Notes: a model not told the origin generated them from the sequence alone. A stretch of 17,319 bases of DNA from Chromera velia (GCA_018398765.1 JAHBMJ010002631.1:1-17319); one strand, 5' to 3'; shown: positions 8,481 through 16,512, counted from the first letter of the stretch. Numbers and translations: made by a program.

Positions 8481-11400
8481 GCACCTGCACAATCAGGAGG
8501 ACCCTATCGACCTGCTGCCTGACCACCCGCACGAGGAGTTCCCATTCTGTCGGCTGACGGCAGAGCTCTTCTACCGTTGTCTCCTGCAGGCAGCCAGACA
8601 GGCAATATTAATACAATGCGTGAACGCACAGATGGATTGCTCGCGAGAAATGAAGAATAAAAGAATCGCATGAAAATGATGATAATGAAAGAAAGGGAAG
8701 CATGCAACAAAAAAACGAGCGAGAAGAGAAAGACTCCAGGCATCCAATCGGCAAGAGCAACGAAGCGAGACCTGCTTGCACAGAGAGCACGTTCATTCCC
8801 TGGCATACCTCTACTACACGAGGACACATCCATTCACTCATTGGTTAAAGAAATGCATGCACTCACTGCTGATCCAACCACCCCTTCTTCAATTGATCGT
8901 ATTTCATCAATCAACATTTCCTCCCGGCGCCCCCCATAGCCCACCCCCCTCCACCCACCCACCCACCCGGGACCAGAGTGTGTGGTTGGTGTCTTCACAG
9001 ATTAGAGGCTCCTTGCACAAAGACCCAAACACTTCGCAATCATCCAACTTTTTGTCTTCTTCCTTTAGCATCTGCAACACTTTGTTCCTTTGCTTCTCCC
9101 ACTCTGCCCCTCTCTTTCTTGTCTCTGCAGCGAGAGAGTACGCATGCTTCCCATCCCTGTCTATCACCGACAAGTCAACCTCGTCGCTCTGCAACAGCTC
9201 GCGAAGAGAATCAACAGACAGCGACCGTGCCGCCAGGAGAAGCGGCGTCCGACCTCCACCGTCCTGCGCGTTCACGTCAGCCCCCCCCTTCAGGAGCTTC
9301 CTGACCAACTCGGAGAGATTCAAAGCAGCAGCACAGTGCAGTGCGGTCCGCTCATTTGCTCCAGAGTCAAAGCTTCCCATCAGTGTCGGAGGCTGCTCTT
9401 GACCTCCGCACGAGAGCGCACCACGTGCCCTCACATCGGCCCCTTTGCGAACGAGAAGCCTCGCCGTCTCTTCCTACCCCCCAGAAGCTGCCAGCAGCAG
9501 GGGAGGCAGACTAGAAACAGCACTGAGGGGTGACGCACTCCGACTGCGACCCTCCAAACTCGCCCCCCACTGCAACAGAAGCTGAGCAGTACCAGAAAGC
9601 CCTTGCGACGCCGCCACCTGAAGTGCCGTGCCGTGCCTCCCCTCCCCTGGCTCCTCGTCAACTCGTGCAGCCGAATTGCAGAGCCCTTTGCCTTCCGACT
9701 CGAGGGCTGCAGAGACTGTATGCAGAGCTCGAACAACTGCATCGTCTTTGGCTTTCCGTTTCCCCTCTTGTTCCTCTTTCGCTTCCTCTTCTCCTACTAT
9801 CAGTGACAAAGAAGACAGACGACGCACACGGTCCGGCAAGCCCCCAGGCTGACGCTCTGCACCCCCATCCCCCATAGAGGAGCCCCACACGCTCCCCCCC
9901 CATTCGCCTTCACACTACCCGTCTCATTCTTGGCCTTCAGGAGAGACAGGGAGTCTGTAGGCACAGAGGGATCCACCAAGACTGCAGCCACACCTCTGGC
10001 ACCATATGAGGCCAGTCGGCGGATTACAGACAACGAACCGCGTCGTGCGGCCAGCAGCAGAGGCGTCACCGCGTCTGCCCTTTCACTATTGGGCTCGGCG
10101 CCGTTGTCGCAGAGGAGAGCGACGATATCCTCTCTTCCGAGTGAGCTTGCTGAGTGGAGAGGAGAGGCACCCGACCAGTCTCTCGGGTTCTGCCCTATCG
10201 TTTCGTTTGCCGCTTTCCCCCCTTCCCCTCTTTCCTCTGCAGTTGCGATGAACGCATTTCTACCGTCTTCCTTTCCAGGCTTTGAGCCATCAGATATCGA
10301 CAAGACCAGCCTGACAACCTCCACGAAGCCGCTCTCGACGGCCAGGTGCAGAAGGCTCTTTCCCCCCTCGCCCTTAACACCGACACGCGCCCCTTTCAAA
10401 ACCAGAATGGAGAGGACATTCACACGACCCTCAGACGCAGCTGCCAAAAGACGGGTCTGCAGACGTCCATCAGGACTCTCTAACGTCCTCTGCAGAGCGA
10501 CCGTCTCGCTCTCTCCCAATGCCCTCCTTGCCTCAACCTCCTCTTGCACGAGCGCACGGACAAGCTCTGCACTTCCCGACCGCACCGCCAAGTGCAGAGG
10601 CTTTTCAGCTCTCCAGTCGCGTGTCGGTGCAGACAGCGCACGCACTCGGAGAGAGGGACCCTCAATCGCCTTCACCAGCCGTCTGGCCATCTCAGCGACC
10701 ATCAGCACCCCCTGCCCTCCGGTGTTGGGCGGCGGGACAGCTACGGCTGCGAAGTGCAGCGGCGTCTGTCCTCTCTCTGTGGCATCGAAGAGTGAAGCGT
10801 TTCGTTGCAGCAGAGCACCCACTGTCTCCCTGTGCGCGCTTCGGACGGCCAGCATGAGGGGCGTCACCCCTTTCTCCTCCGTCCCCCCCCTCTTCCTTCC
10901 AGAAATGTTCACGTCCACTCCCGCAGCGTCAACCAGAAAGCCGACAGCGCCTGCACGTCCCGCCTGCATCCGACCGACCCCACCGGCGCGTTTCCGCAAC
11001 CACACACACAGGAGGAGGGGGGCAAAGAGGGTAGAGCCACTCAGGGGAACAAAACAGAAAGAAACGTCTTCAAAACAGCTGAGGCAGATGAAGGTGAAGA
11101 AGGAAGAGCAAATCAAGCAAACCAAGAAAGAAAGACAACCCCCAAAAGCTGCGGCAGACAAGGACAGCAGAATAGAAAAGCGGGAACAGCCTCTCAAGCT
11201 ACCTGTACTACGATTGTTCATCATTCAAAACAAACTATCAGTCACAAAGTGAGAGAGTGAAAGTGTGAAAAATCGACAGAAAACGAAACCGACTCAAAGT
11301 GAAATTAAGAGAAAGCGCACGACAGAGAAAAAAAGACCCCACCCCGCCCGTCAGCCTAGCCGTCAGCCAACGGGGCAAGGGACAGACTAAGTGACTTGAG

Positions 11401-14189
11401 CAGCACAGTCGACCCAACCCATCCACTGTCAGGGCAGTCAGCCAACAAACAAACCGACGGACCTGTGCAGCAGCGTGCAGGGGAGTGAGGCCGCGTGCGT
11501 CCACCGCGGTGGCAGATGCCTTGTGCGTCGCGAGCACTCTCAGCGTCTTCATCTGTTCCTCTAGCGAGAAGCTCTTCGCAAGCCTGTACCCCTCCCCTCG
11601 AAACGAAGGGTTAGACTCGGAGCTGCCCTCTGCCGCCAAATGAAACGCCGTCCTGCTCTCACTCGCCGGACCGGTGCGGGACTCCACATCGAACTGCCCC
11701 CCTTCCAGGAACGCACTCACAACGTCTGCAGACCCAAACCGGGCCGCAACGTGTAATGCCGTCAATCCGTGTGCGTCCTCCCTCGTTACCAGCTGGCTGC
11801 CGCCCTGCTGTTCCAAGAAGAGAGGAACCAAATTAGCGCAGTTCTTCTTTGCAGCCGTGTGAAGAACCGTCCACTGCAACGACCCTCCAGTCCGACCGTC
11901 TCGCTCGCCTTTAAGCGATCGAATGAGATGCGGGAGAGAAGGAAAAGAGGCGTTCAGCGTCAGACGGACGAGCAGGTGCAGTGAAGTCGTCGGGACGGAC
12001 AAAAGCGAAATTCTGTGACCCACAGACATTAAAGACCAACGAGACAGAAACTTCGGAAGCAGACCACTGAAGAGTGTTTGAACAGCCAATCATGTGGGTG
12101 GGCAGAACAAGAATCACTGGGAGAGGAACATGAAAAATACAATTGCGCGAAAACGGAAGCGCTGTACACTGAATCAAATATGTTTATGTGCTGACGCATC
12201 GCATCACTTCACAAAAAACGCCCCTGCCGTCAAAGCATACCAAGCGTGCATTCATACATGTAAATGCCGAAAAATTAGGACCGCACGACCATCCACGCAC
12301 AGACTTCTCTCTCACCTCTGATATCCGAAAGGAAAACCCCATCTCTTGCGGCCTGCCTCAACACAGCTTGCGTCCGCCAAACCTCACAGCTCCCCGCAAC
12401 AGCCTGCAGCACCGTCGCATTTTCGTAATCTGTCTTCCTCAAATCAGCACCATTCTGCAGCAGTGCATGGACCACGCGGCTGATATCCTCACTCCCCTCT
12501 TGTTGCGGTGCAATGGCCGCCATGAAGAGGGCGGTGCGGTTCGTCTCTTCTCCTGTCACCGGGTCCCTTCCCCCCCCTCTTGATGCGTGGATGTCTGTGC
12601 TATATTGCACGGCTGCAAGCACAACTGCCTCGTGGCCGTAAGCCGCCGCGAAGTGGAGAGGGGTAAACTCGAAGTCCGCTCTCGCCTCCAGTTGTGCCCC
12701 TTCTGCCACAAGCGCTGCGACAACTCGAATGTGACCCTTTAAAGCAGCCAGGTGCAGAGGGGCTCGCTGTGTGTCATCTCTCGCCTCCAGCCCCGCCCCT
12801 GCTGCAACGAGCGGTGACACAACTGCCTCGTGACCCTTTAAAGCAGCCAAGTGGAGCGGGGTCCTCTTTCGGTTATTCCTCGCCTCCACCTCCGCCCCTG
12901 CTGAAACAAGCGCGGATATAACTGCCACGTGACCCTCCTGCGCAGCAAAGTGAAGCGGGGTCAACTCTCTGTCGTCTCTCGCCTCAACCTCTGCCCCTGC
13001 TGCAACGAGGGCTGACGCAACTCCAACGTGACCGAAGAATGCAGCCACGTGGAGGGGGGTCCAGCGACTGTCCGCCCTCGCCTGGACGTCCGCCCCTGCT
13101 GCAACGAGCGCTGACACAACCTCAACGTGACCATTCTGCGCAGCCAAGTGGAGAGCGGTAAACTGACTGTCTGCTCTTGCCTCAACCTCTGCCCCTGCGG
13201 CAAGGAGCGCTGAAGCAACTTGGACGTTTCCTTTTTGTGCAGCCAAGTGGAGAGGGGTAAACTGTCTGTCGTCTATCGCCTCAACCTCTGCCCCTGCTGC
13301 AACGAGGGCTGACGCAACTCCAACGTGACCGCGAAAGGCAGCCCAGTGGAGAGGGGTCCACCGACCTTCCTCTTTCTCCTCCATGTCTGCCCCCGCCGCC
13401 AGAAGCACAGTGACTACCGACGTATGCCCGTTGGCCGCAGCGATGTGCAGGAGGGTGTTGTTGTAAAAGGAGGGATCACGAGTCTGCACACCCCCCCCTG
13501 CCTCCCCACTGCCAGAGAGAGAAAGGAGGGCTTCCATCGCTGTCGCATTTCCATTTCGGGCGGCGGTCAGGAGTCCCTCTGTCAAGATGGCACTCTGAGT
13601 CTCGTTCTGGCTGTGGGAGGTTGCGCTGGAGGGAGGAGGCTGTGCGGGTGTGTGGGGTGTCTGTTGGTGAGGCTGCAGTATTCCTTCCTCCTTTTCGTCC
13701 CGTTGCTGGCCTGTATGGGGGGTCTCTGTCAATGACTCTGACTGGAGAGGAGTTAGGAGAGGGAGAAAGGCGGCCGAAGCCTCCACGCCCTTCCCCTTCC
13801 CTTCGGTCTCCGTCTCGCTGTCCACGCAGACGATGTCCAGTGTGCAACTATTTCTGCTTAAACTTCCCTGACCCCCCCCTCTGTCTCTCGTCTCCCTGCA
13901 GGCCAATTGTTCCACCCGGAAGCGCCCGCAAAGAGACGGGAGACCCTCAGGGAGAGACGTGAGGGGCAGACAGACACCGTCGATGGGGTGCGAAGGCAGT
14001 CAGTCCACCCCCTCCTTCAGCCAGGTGTCAGCAGAACGGGAAGGAGAGGGGGAAGGGGAGGATGCTCTACCTCCTGCTGCCGTCTCGAGGAGGAAGAGAG
14101 TAAGGAAGGGAAAAAGACACCACTTCACTCTCAACGTGTTCATCGTCATTCGTCTCCGTCTCTTCTTTTGATCGGAGGTCAGCCTCTGT
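5702..14189 (-). CDS. Ankyrin-repeat / multi-pass membrane fusion protein (10 exons seen)
   Basis: Exons on the minus strand are 14189-14071, 13895-12316, 11908-11463, 10963-9919, 9796-8967, 8583-8485, 8263-7409, 6970-6569, 6464-6340 and 6233-5702. Phases match at every join (2/2, 1/1, 0/0, 1/1, 0/0, 0/0, 0/0, 0/0, 2/2). The product would be about 2,000 residues: an acidic/low-complexity N-terminus, about 25 or more ankyrin repeats, four to six membrane segments split by a long charged loop, and a hydrophilic charged C-terminus. Ankyrin repeats bind protein partners, so the likely form is a membrane protein with a large cytosolic scaffold. There is no TRP box or visible pore motif, so I do not call it a channel. 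An E-V-P-Q-L motif recalls XK-related membrane proteins, but only as a motif. A TAG codon at 9476-9474 interrupts exon 5, so the gene is a pseudogene, is read through, or carries a base error. No start codon was found; the 5' end lies above 14189. Confidence 0.6.
6340..6464 (-). CDS. Ankyrin/membrane gene exon 9
   Basis: With the acceptor gcagacag, the exon reads KMLDLSLCLWVTKEGRGMDR and ends near KIWLHLCEVYTRS at a strong donor (CCAG|gtatgt), phase 0 in and phase 2 out. It joins exon 10 to give ...TRS-RVLVAPQPGTHG. An alternative acceptor five bases earlier gives TEDARPLSVLVG, but that phase reaches a stop 20 codons into exon 10, so I prefer the version given. Confidence 0.5.
6569..6970 (-). 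CDS. Membrane module exon 8 with E-V-P-Q-L motif
   Basis: The acceptor ctcgttgcag lies just downstream of a (CTTC)n tract, and the donor is CAG|gtgaag, phase 0/0, 134 codons. It starts ARKDKQQRDCRKCAERERE (a charged, coiled-coil-like stretch). Next comes EEVPQLAVKVLFFRL, then a clear membrane helix, ILTLILGTALAAVGLFLVLV, followed by RRPADGDGDRERGG. Glu-x-x-Pro-Gln-Leu within a hydrophobic stretch is characteristic of XK-related and some protist multi-pass proteins. That is motif-level similarity only. Confidence 0.6.
6980..7020. repeat. (GGAA)n microsatellite serving as a pyrimidine tract
   Basis: Read on the minus strand, it is a CTTC-type run ending about ten bases before the exon 8 acceptor (ag at 6972-6971). 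It occupies the place of the polypyrimidine tract. Confidence 0.85.
7409..8263 (-). CDS. Membrane module exon 7: four TM segments plus charged loop
   Basis: It begins VSVLGLLLVVAVLLVWVIPR (residues 1-20, completing TM1), then PPLLGAILQVNNVYTDVILI (about 38-62), a third segment around AVGLFATSLVHAVAVVAFNA (about 71-95), and a fourth around LTGVLCILGLVSLKFAML (about 113-133). From about residue 140 it is a long Glu/Gly/Arg-rich linker, probably a cytosolic loop or a spacer of low constraint. The 3' end is the weakest boundary in the gene: CCT|gtgatgg is the only in-phase donor I found, and the last Cys/Leu-rich residues could be intronic. Confidence 0.6.
8450..8481. repeat. (ACAG)n microsatellite at a splice donor
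   Basis: On the minus strand this CTGT-type run starts three or four bases after the exon 6 donor gt (8484-8483). Confidence 0.9.
8485..8583 (-). CDS. Ankyrin/membrane gene exon 6
   Basis: The acceptor is ggctgcctgcag and the donor is CAG|gtgcgt; the exon is exactly 33 codons, phase 0/0. It reads ETTVEELCRQPTEWELLVRV and ends VDRVLLIVQ, the first part of a membrane helix that exon 7 completes (VLLIVQ-VSVLGLLLVVAVLL). A CTGT repeat starts a few bases into the following intron. Confidence 0.6.
8941..8970 (-). repeat. (GGGT)n tract overlapping the exon 5 donor
   Basis: The minus strand reads CGGGTGGGTGGGTGGGTGG and then a G-rich run. It has four GGG blocks with one-base loops, a canonical G-quadruplex pattern. 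The proposed donor gt (8966-8965) is within it. Confidence 0.85.
8967..9796 (-). CDS. Ankyrin gene exon 5, interrupted by in-frame TAG
   Basis: The acceptor tcactgatag enters phase 1. An acidic/Lys-rich linker (GEEEAKEEQEGKRKAKDD) comes first, then repeats GTALQVAASQGLSGTAQLLL, LPPLLLAASGG-stop-EETARLLVRKGADV, RTALHCAAALNLSELVRKLL and RTPLLLAARS. The TAG at 9476-9474 takes the place of one residue in the turn between the two helices of a repeat, and the frame is the same before and after. The C-terminal end is a charged helix (EKQRNKVLQMLKEEDKKLDD). The donor CGG|gtgggt is phase 0 and lies inside a GGGT repeat. Confidence 0.65.
9474..9476 (-). other. In-frame TAG inside an ankyrin repeat
   Basis: On the minus strand the codons are GCT TCT GGG GGG TAG GAA GAG ACG. 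Ankyrin consensus continues without a frame change on both sides (LLLAASGG before, EETARLLVRKGADV after). The stop takes the turn position that is usually His, Arg or Asn. Confidence 0.85.
9919..10963 (-). CDS. Ankyrin gene exon 4: seven or more ankyrin repeats
   Basis: After the acceptor ggatgcag it starts AGRAGAVGFLVDAAGVDVNI, exactly the second half of the repeat begun by exon 3's LTPLHAAAQ. Further repeats are GVTPLMLAVRSAHRETVGAL, GQTPLHFAAVAV, KPLHLAVRSGSAELVRALV, KSLLHLAVESGFVEVVRLV, ASPLHSASSLGREDIVALL and VTPLLLAARRGSLSVIRRL. They are more divergent than those of exon 2. The exon leaves phase 1 (ACG G|gtagtg). An opposite-strand ORF of 440 codons here is a codon-bias shadow. Confidence 0.8.
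11463..11908 (-). CDS. Ankyrin gene exon 3
   Basis: A pyrimidine-rich tract leads to ttaaag, then GC completes Gly and the reading continues ERDGRTGGSLQWTVLHTAAK. Ankyrin repeats visible include TALHVAARFGSADVVSAFLE and RTAFHLAAEGSS. The exon ends at LTPLHAAAQ before gtccgtc, phase 0. It stops in the middle of an ankyrin repeat that exon 4 completes, which confirms the join. The acceptor (aaag) is less standard than the others; the repeat content makes the exon itself secure. Confidence 0.75.
12316..13895 (-). CDS. Ankyrin gene exon 2: about 12 ankyrin repeats
   Basis: The acceptor is ggcctgcag and the donor is AGAG|gtgaga. The first ~120 residues are low-complexity (Thr/Gln/Pro/Glu). Twelve ankyrin repeats follow, eight of them regular 33-residue units of the type TPLHLAAxxGHxxVxxALVAAGAEVEARxD. 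The regular units run from about 13440 to 12645. The last two repeats are irregular (TALFMAAIAP..., then a VLQAVAGSCEV unit). The exon leaves phase 1 after Asp-Ile-Arg. Several repeat units are nearly identical at the DNA level, which points to recent unequal exchange. This is the most certain exon of the gene. Confidence 0.85.
12640..13440 (-). repeat. 99-bp tandem ankyrin repeat array
   Basis: Eight consecutive 33-codon units lie within exon 2. Units three apart are the most alike: 13276-13331 and 12979-13034 are identical over 56 bases at an offset of exactly 297. Confidence 0.85.
14071..14189 (-). CDS. Ankyrin gene exon 1 (candidate), acidic N-terminus
   Basis: After the acceptor gtttgcag this reads TEADLRSKEETETNDDEHVE and continues Ser/Pro-rich to an AG|gtagag donor, leaving phase 2. 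That matches the phase 2 entry of exon 2, giving Arg-Glu-Thr-Arg. There is no ATG, so at least one upstream exon is missing. The same DNA in another frame encodes a signal-peptide-like ORF, which I rejected because its phase leads to a stop. Confidence 0.4.
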
Positions 14190-14540
14190 CTGCAAACTTT
14201 TTCACGTTCCTTTCAAAAACCTGCAGATTGTTACAAGCTCGCACAGCTCAAATCCCTGACAAACCCGAATCGAATTCTCCGCTTTCAGGCTTGTCTTCTG
14301 TCCGTCTCTCTGTCAGCAAAGGGGTCTTTTTTCTAGAATTTGTTCTTACCAGCTGCACACTTATGCGCCGCGTCACTTGCGAAAATGTACGAGAAGAACC
14401 AAAAAAAGTACTTGCCGACTAGCTGGAACACACGCAGGCAGAGTAGTGGCACAGTCCGCTCTAAAGGTACTCATTCCCTTAATATCTCATGCGCTGCTGC
14501 CAGCATGACATCTTGGATCATCTTATATATCTTGGTGACC
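14190..14540 (-). other. Upstream region of the ankyrin gene with a candidate 5' exon
   Basis: A strong minus-strand donor (CAGCTG|gtaagaac, gt at 14349-14348) follows about 110 bases open in one frame (LRVFQLVGKYFFWFFSYIFA). It could be an upstream exon of the ankyrin gene, coding or untranslated. The frame of the junction is unresolved and no start codon was found. No other feature is supported here. Confidence 0.25.
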
Positions 14541-14544
14541 CATG

Positions 14545-14800
14545 CAAGCTAGCTAGGCCGCGCGGCCCGCGCTACATGCAATGTCATGCCTAGGCAAGAT
14601 GCATACTGGCCCGACAAAGGACCAGAGAGAGCTATTAGGGCTATAGGCAAGCCGACATGCATGCGCGCCATAATGCATGTATACACGAATTATAATTAAT
14701 TCCATGCAGCCGCGCGCATGCAATGAGCGCGCAATGAGCACGCAACTCACTTGTGCAACACGTACATGCATGTGACAATTAATTAAGCAAAAACGCACTG
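14545..14800. other. Palindrome-rich spacer between divergent genes
   Basis: It contains the perfect 12-bp palindrome GGCCGCGCGGCC (14556-14567), an adjacent AGCTAGCT, and many GCATGC, ATGCAT and GCGCGC words. It lies between the divergently transcribed ankyrin and SPFH genes. No coding content was seen. Confidence 0.5.
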
Positions 14801-14831
14801 ACTGACCTTCGGTTCTTTCAGCTTAATTCAC

Positions 14832-14856
14832 TTTATATTAATATATATATATAATA
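14832..14856. repeat. AT tract (tatattaatatatatatata)
   Basis: A short alternating AT run about 320 bases upstream of the SPFH start codon. No evidence assigns it a promoter function. Confidence 0.7.
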
Positions 14857-15171
14857 GAAAAAACTCCAAAGCCGTTCGAAAGGGAAACTCAACCAGGGTC
14901 AGGAAGGCCTTCTAATAGCTGGTTTGTTCTGTTCTCGAGGGGGAAAACGACTTTTCATGGCTCTCTGTTTCAAGGTGTCTTCGTGGCGAATTCCGACAAA
15001 TTCATGCAGTCTGCTGGATCTTAGCATCGTCGCCTTTCTCCAACTACAGACTCGGTCAGCTCGTCTTCACTACTGCTTGCGCTCCTCTGTCTGTTCACCT
15101 GCCAGATTGGTTTGTTGCTACAGAGGTTTTTCATTGCGTCTAATCGCTTTTCTGCTGAGGGGGGAACGGTA

Positions 15172-15699
15172 ATGAATTTTCTCGGCTTGAGCAACACCGT
15201 GAAGGTGGAGCAGTCCGATGCCGCGATCGTCGAGGATGGAGATGGCCAGTTCGTGAGTGTTTTGTACGGCGGCAAACACAAACTGAACAAGCACCACAAG
15301 GTGGTGGGCACCGTCTCCAGGCGCCTCCAAGAGTATACGGTTCGAGTGGACTGCGCGTCCAAGGAAAGCATCACCTCCACATATGAGATTCGGTTTCAAG
15401 CTGAGGTTGTACACGGCAGCGAGCAGACGGCGTTCTACGAGCTGCGAGAACCGCAGGCAACCATGGAGTCCCTATCCGCGGATCGCATGCGGCAGTCAAT
15501 CCGGTCATACACGCTGGCTCAAGTGTACCAGATGCGAGAGGAGATCGCACACGACGTCACACGGGGTCTTTGCGAGCAGCTAGAGGGGAAGGGGTGGCGA
15601 GCGACGCACGTCATCATAACGGAAATCATTCCGCCACCCGAGGTCGTTGAGGAGTGGAAACGCAAGGCTGAGGAGAAGAGGAAGGAGGTCAAGATGTAA
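15172..15699 (+). CDS. SPFH/band-7 domain protein, HIR-like, C-terminally truncated
   Basis: I chose the ATG at 15172 because it gives MNFLGLSNTVKVEQSDAAIV, matching the start of hypersensitive-induced-reaction (HIR) proteins (short Gly/Leu stretch, then V-x-Q-S-x-x-A-I). The frame is open 20 codons further upstream to another ATG at 15112. Family landmarks follow: an FVSVLYGGKH segment (family: VL-x-P-G-x-H); VRVDCASKESI...YEIRFQAEVV; AFYELREP; the conserved SLSADRMRQSIRSYTLAQVY and MREEIAHDV block; and HVIITEIIPPPEVVEEW. SPFH proteins form oligomeric scaffolds in membrane microdomains. This one is about 175 residues against roughly 285 for HIR proteins and stops at the start of the C-terminal helix. 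G+C content and codon use are clean and coding-like. A gtaagg at 15696 offers a possible donor just before the stop, so a spliced full-length form is possible. Confidence 0.7.
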   Translation: MNFLGLSNTVKVEQSDAAIVEDGDGQFVSVLYGGKHKLNKHHKVVGTVSRRLQEYTVRVDCASKESITSTYEIRFQAEVVHGSEQTAFYELREPQATMESLSADRMRQSIRSYTLAQVYQMREEIAHDVTRGLCEQLEGKGWRATHVIITEIIPPPEVVEEWKRKAEEKRKEVKM

Positions 15700-15849
15700 G
15701 GAATCACAAACCTACACGCTGTGGTCCCCGTGCCGAATAACGTGGTGGGCACCGCCATCATAGAGTCTCAGTACGTCTCAGAGGTGCGTCTTGCACATGT
15801 CCGGAGCACCTCCAAGGTCGTCGGTCATCTCAGACGACGCCAGCACTAG
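15700..15849 (+). pseudogene. In-frame HIR-like continuation after TAA
   Basis: In the same frame, 49 sense codons follow the TAA before a TAG (15847-15849). The segment IIESQYVSEVRLAHVRSTSK lines up with the HIR C-terminal block E-S-K-Y-L-S-x-x-x-x-A-R-x-x-x-A-I-V. The intervening residues (HAVVPVPNNVVG) do not look like the expected Ala/Glu-rich helix. This suggests a decayed 3' end, or an exon skipped around the stop. Confidence 0.45.
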
Positions 15850-16500
15850 GCCCGGAAAGAAAAGCTAGGAGGACTCCACAGAACTCAGAGGACACTTAAC
15901 AATGATTCTAGCAACAATTGCTCCCCCAAACGGTGCCAGACCCCAAGGTCATTGTCTGATGTTGACAGGAAGATTTGATGCACGTGAAACCTACAAAAAG
16001 CTGCGGAAAGCACGAATTAATCAAGCTGAAGGGTACTGAAGCGGGATCTAACAACTTGTCCTAGAACTTGTCAACTTCGGCGAATTGCATTGTTGCAAAA
16101 ACACGTTTAATTAATATTTCCATTTATTTCACTTTCCATCTAGTACCATGTCGCTTTCCATGCACCACAATTAACTAACTTTTACCACCTCATATGTACC
16201 TGAAAAAGATAACCAGGCCACTGTGACTCAGTGTAACTGAAAAACGGCGGCTTTTGATTTACAAATAGAATCAAAAAATTGAACCGGAACTATTATATTG
16301 AGTTAACGACTAAAGCTCGCTTTGGTCTAGAGCCTCTAGGCTTTAGTCCGCTTTGGATTGGTTGTACAGACCTGAACCCGCCAATGCAAGCCCCAATTTA
16401 AACCTGAAAACACACGTTATCTTGTGTACGCATCTTATTTGTTGTCTAATCAAGAAAGCCAGTTTTTTTAATTCGGTCTAATTCGGTCACAATTTCGGTG
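15850..16500. other. AT-rich intergenic region
   Basis: No coding segment is seen. It contains TTTAATTAATATTT near 16106, a nested inverted repeat at 16308-16348 and a 10-bp direct repeat (attcggtcta / attcggtcac, 16471-16490). Confidence 0.6.
16308..16348. repeat. Nested inverted repeat (hairpin/cruciform)
   Basis: The outer arms gactaaagc (16308-16316) and gctttagtc (16340-16348) pair perfectly. Inside the loop, ctagag (16327-16332) and ctctag (16334-16339) also pair around a single C. Confidence 0.8.
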
Positions 16501-16512
16501 AGTCGAAGGTTC

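Noticed and set aside
5702-8583. TRP-type ion channel call for the membrane module
   Set aside because: Ankyrin plus membrane helices suggests it, but no TRP box, pore loop or six-helix spacing is visible.
9930-11252. 440-codon plus-strand ORF
   Set aside because: It lies opposite the ankyrin exon 4, whose repeats are unmistakable. The plus-strand translation is Arg/Ser/Pro-rich with no domain, an antisense shadow of codon bias.
14003-14149. Minus-strand ORF with an excellent signal-peptide look (MTMNTLRVKWCLFPFLTLFL)
   Set aside because: Its only good donor leaves phase 1, and joining it to exon 2 reaches a stop within a dozen or so codons. The other frame of the same DNA joins exon 2 in phase and is acidic and coding-like. 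It stays possible only with weak alternative splice sites.
14560-14800. tRNA or other structured RNA gene in the GC-palindromic spacer
   Set aside because: No cloverleaf or conserved A/B box could be made out.
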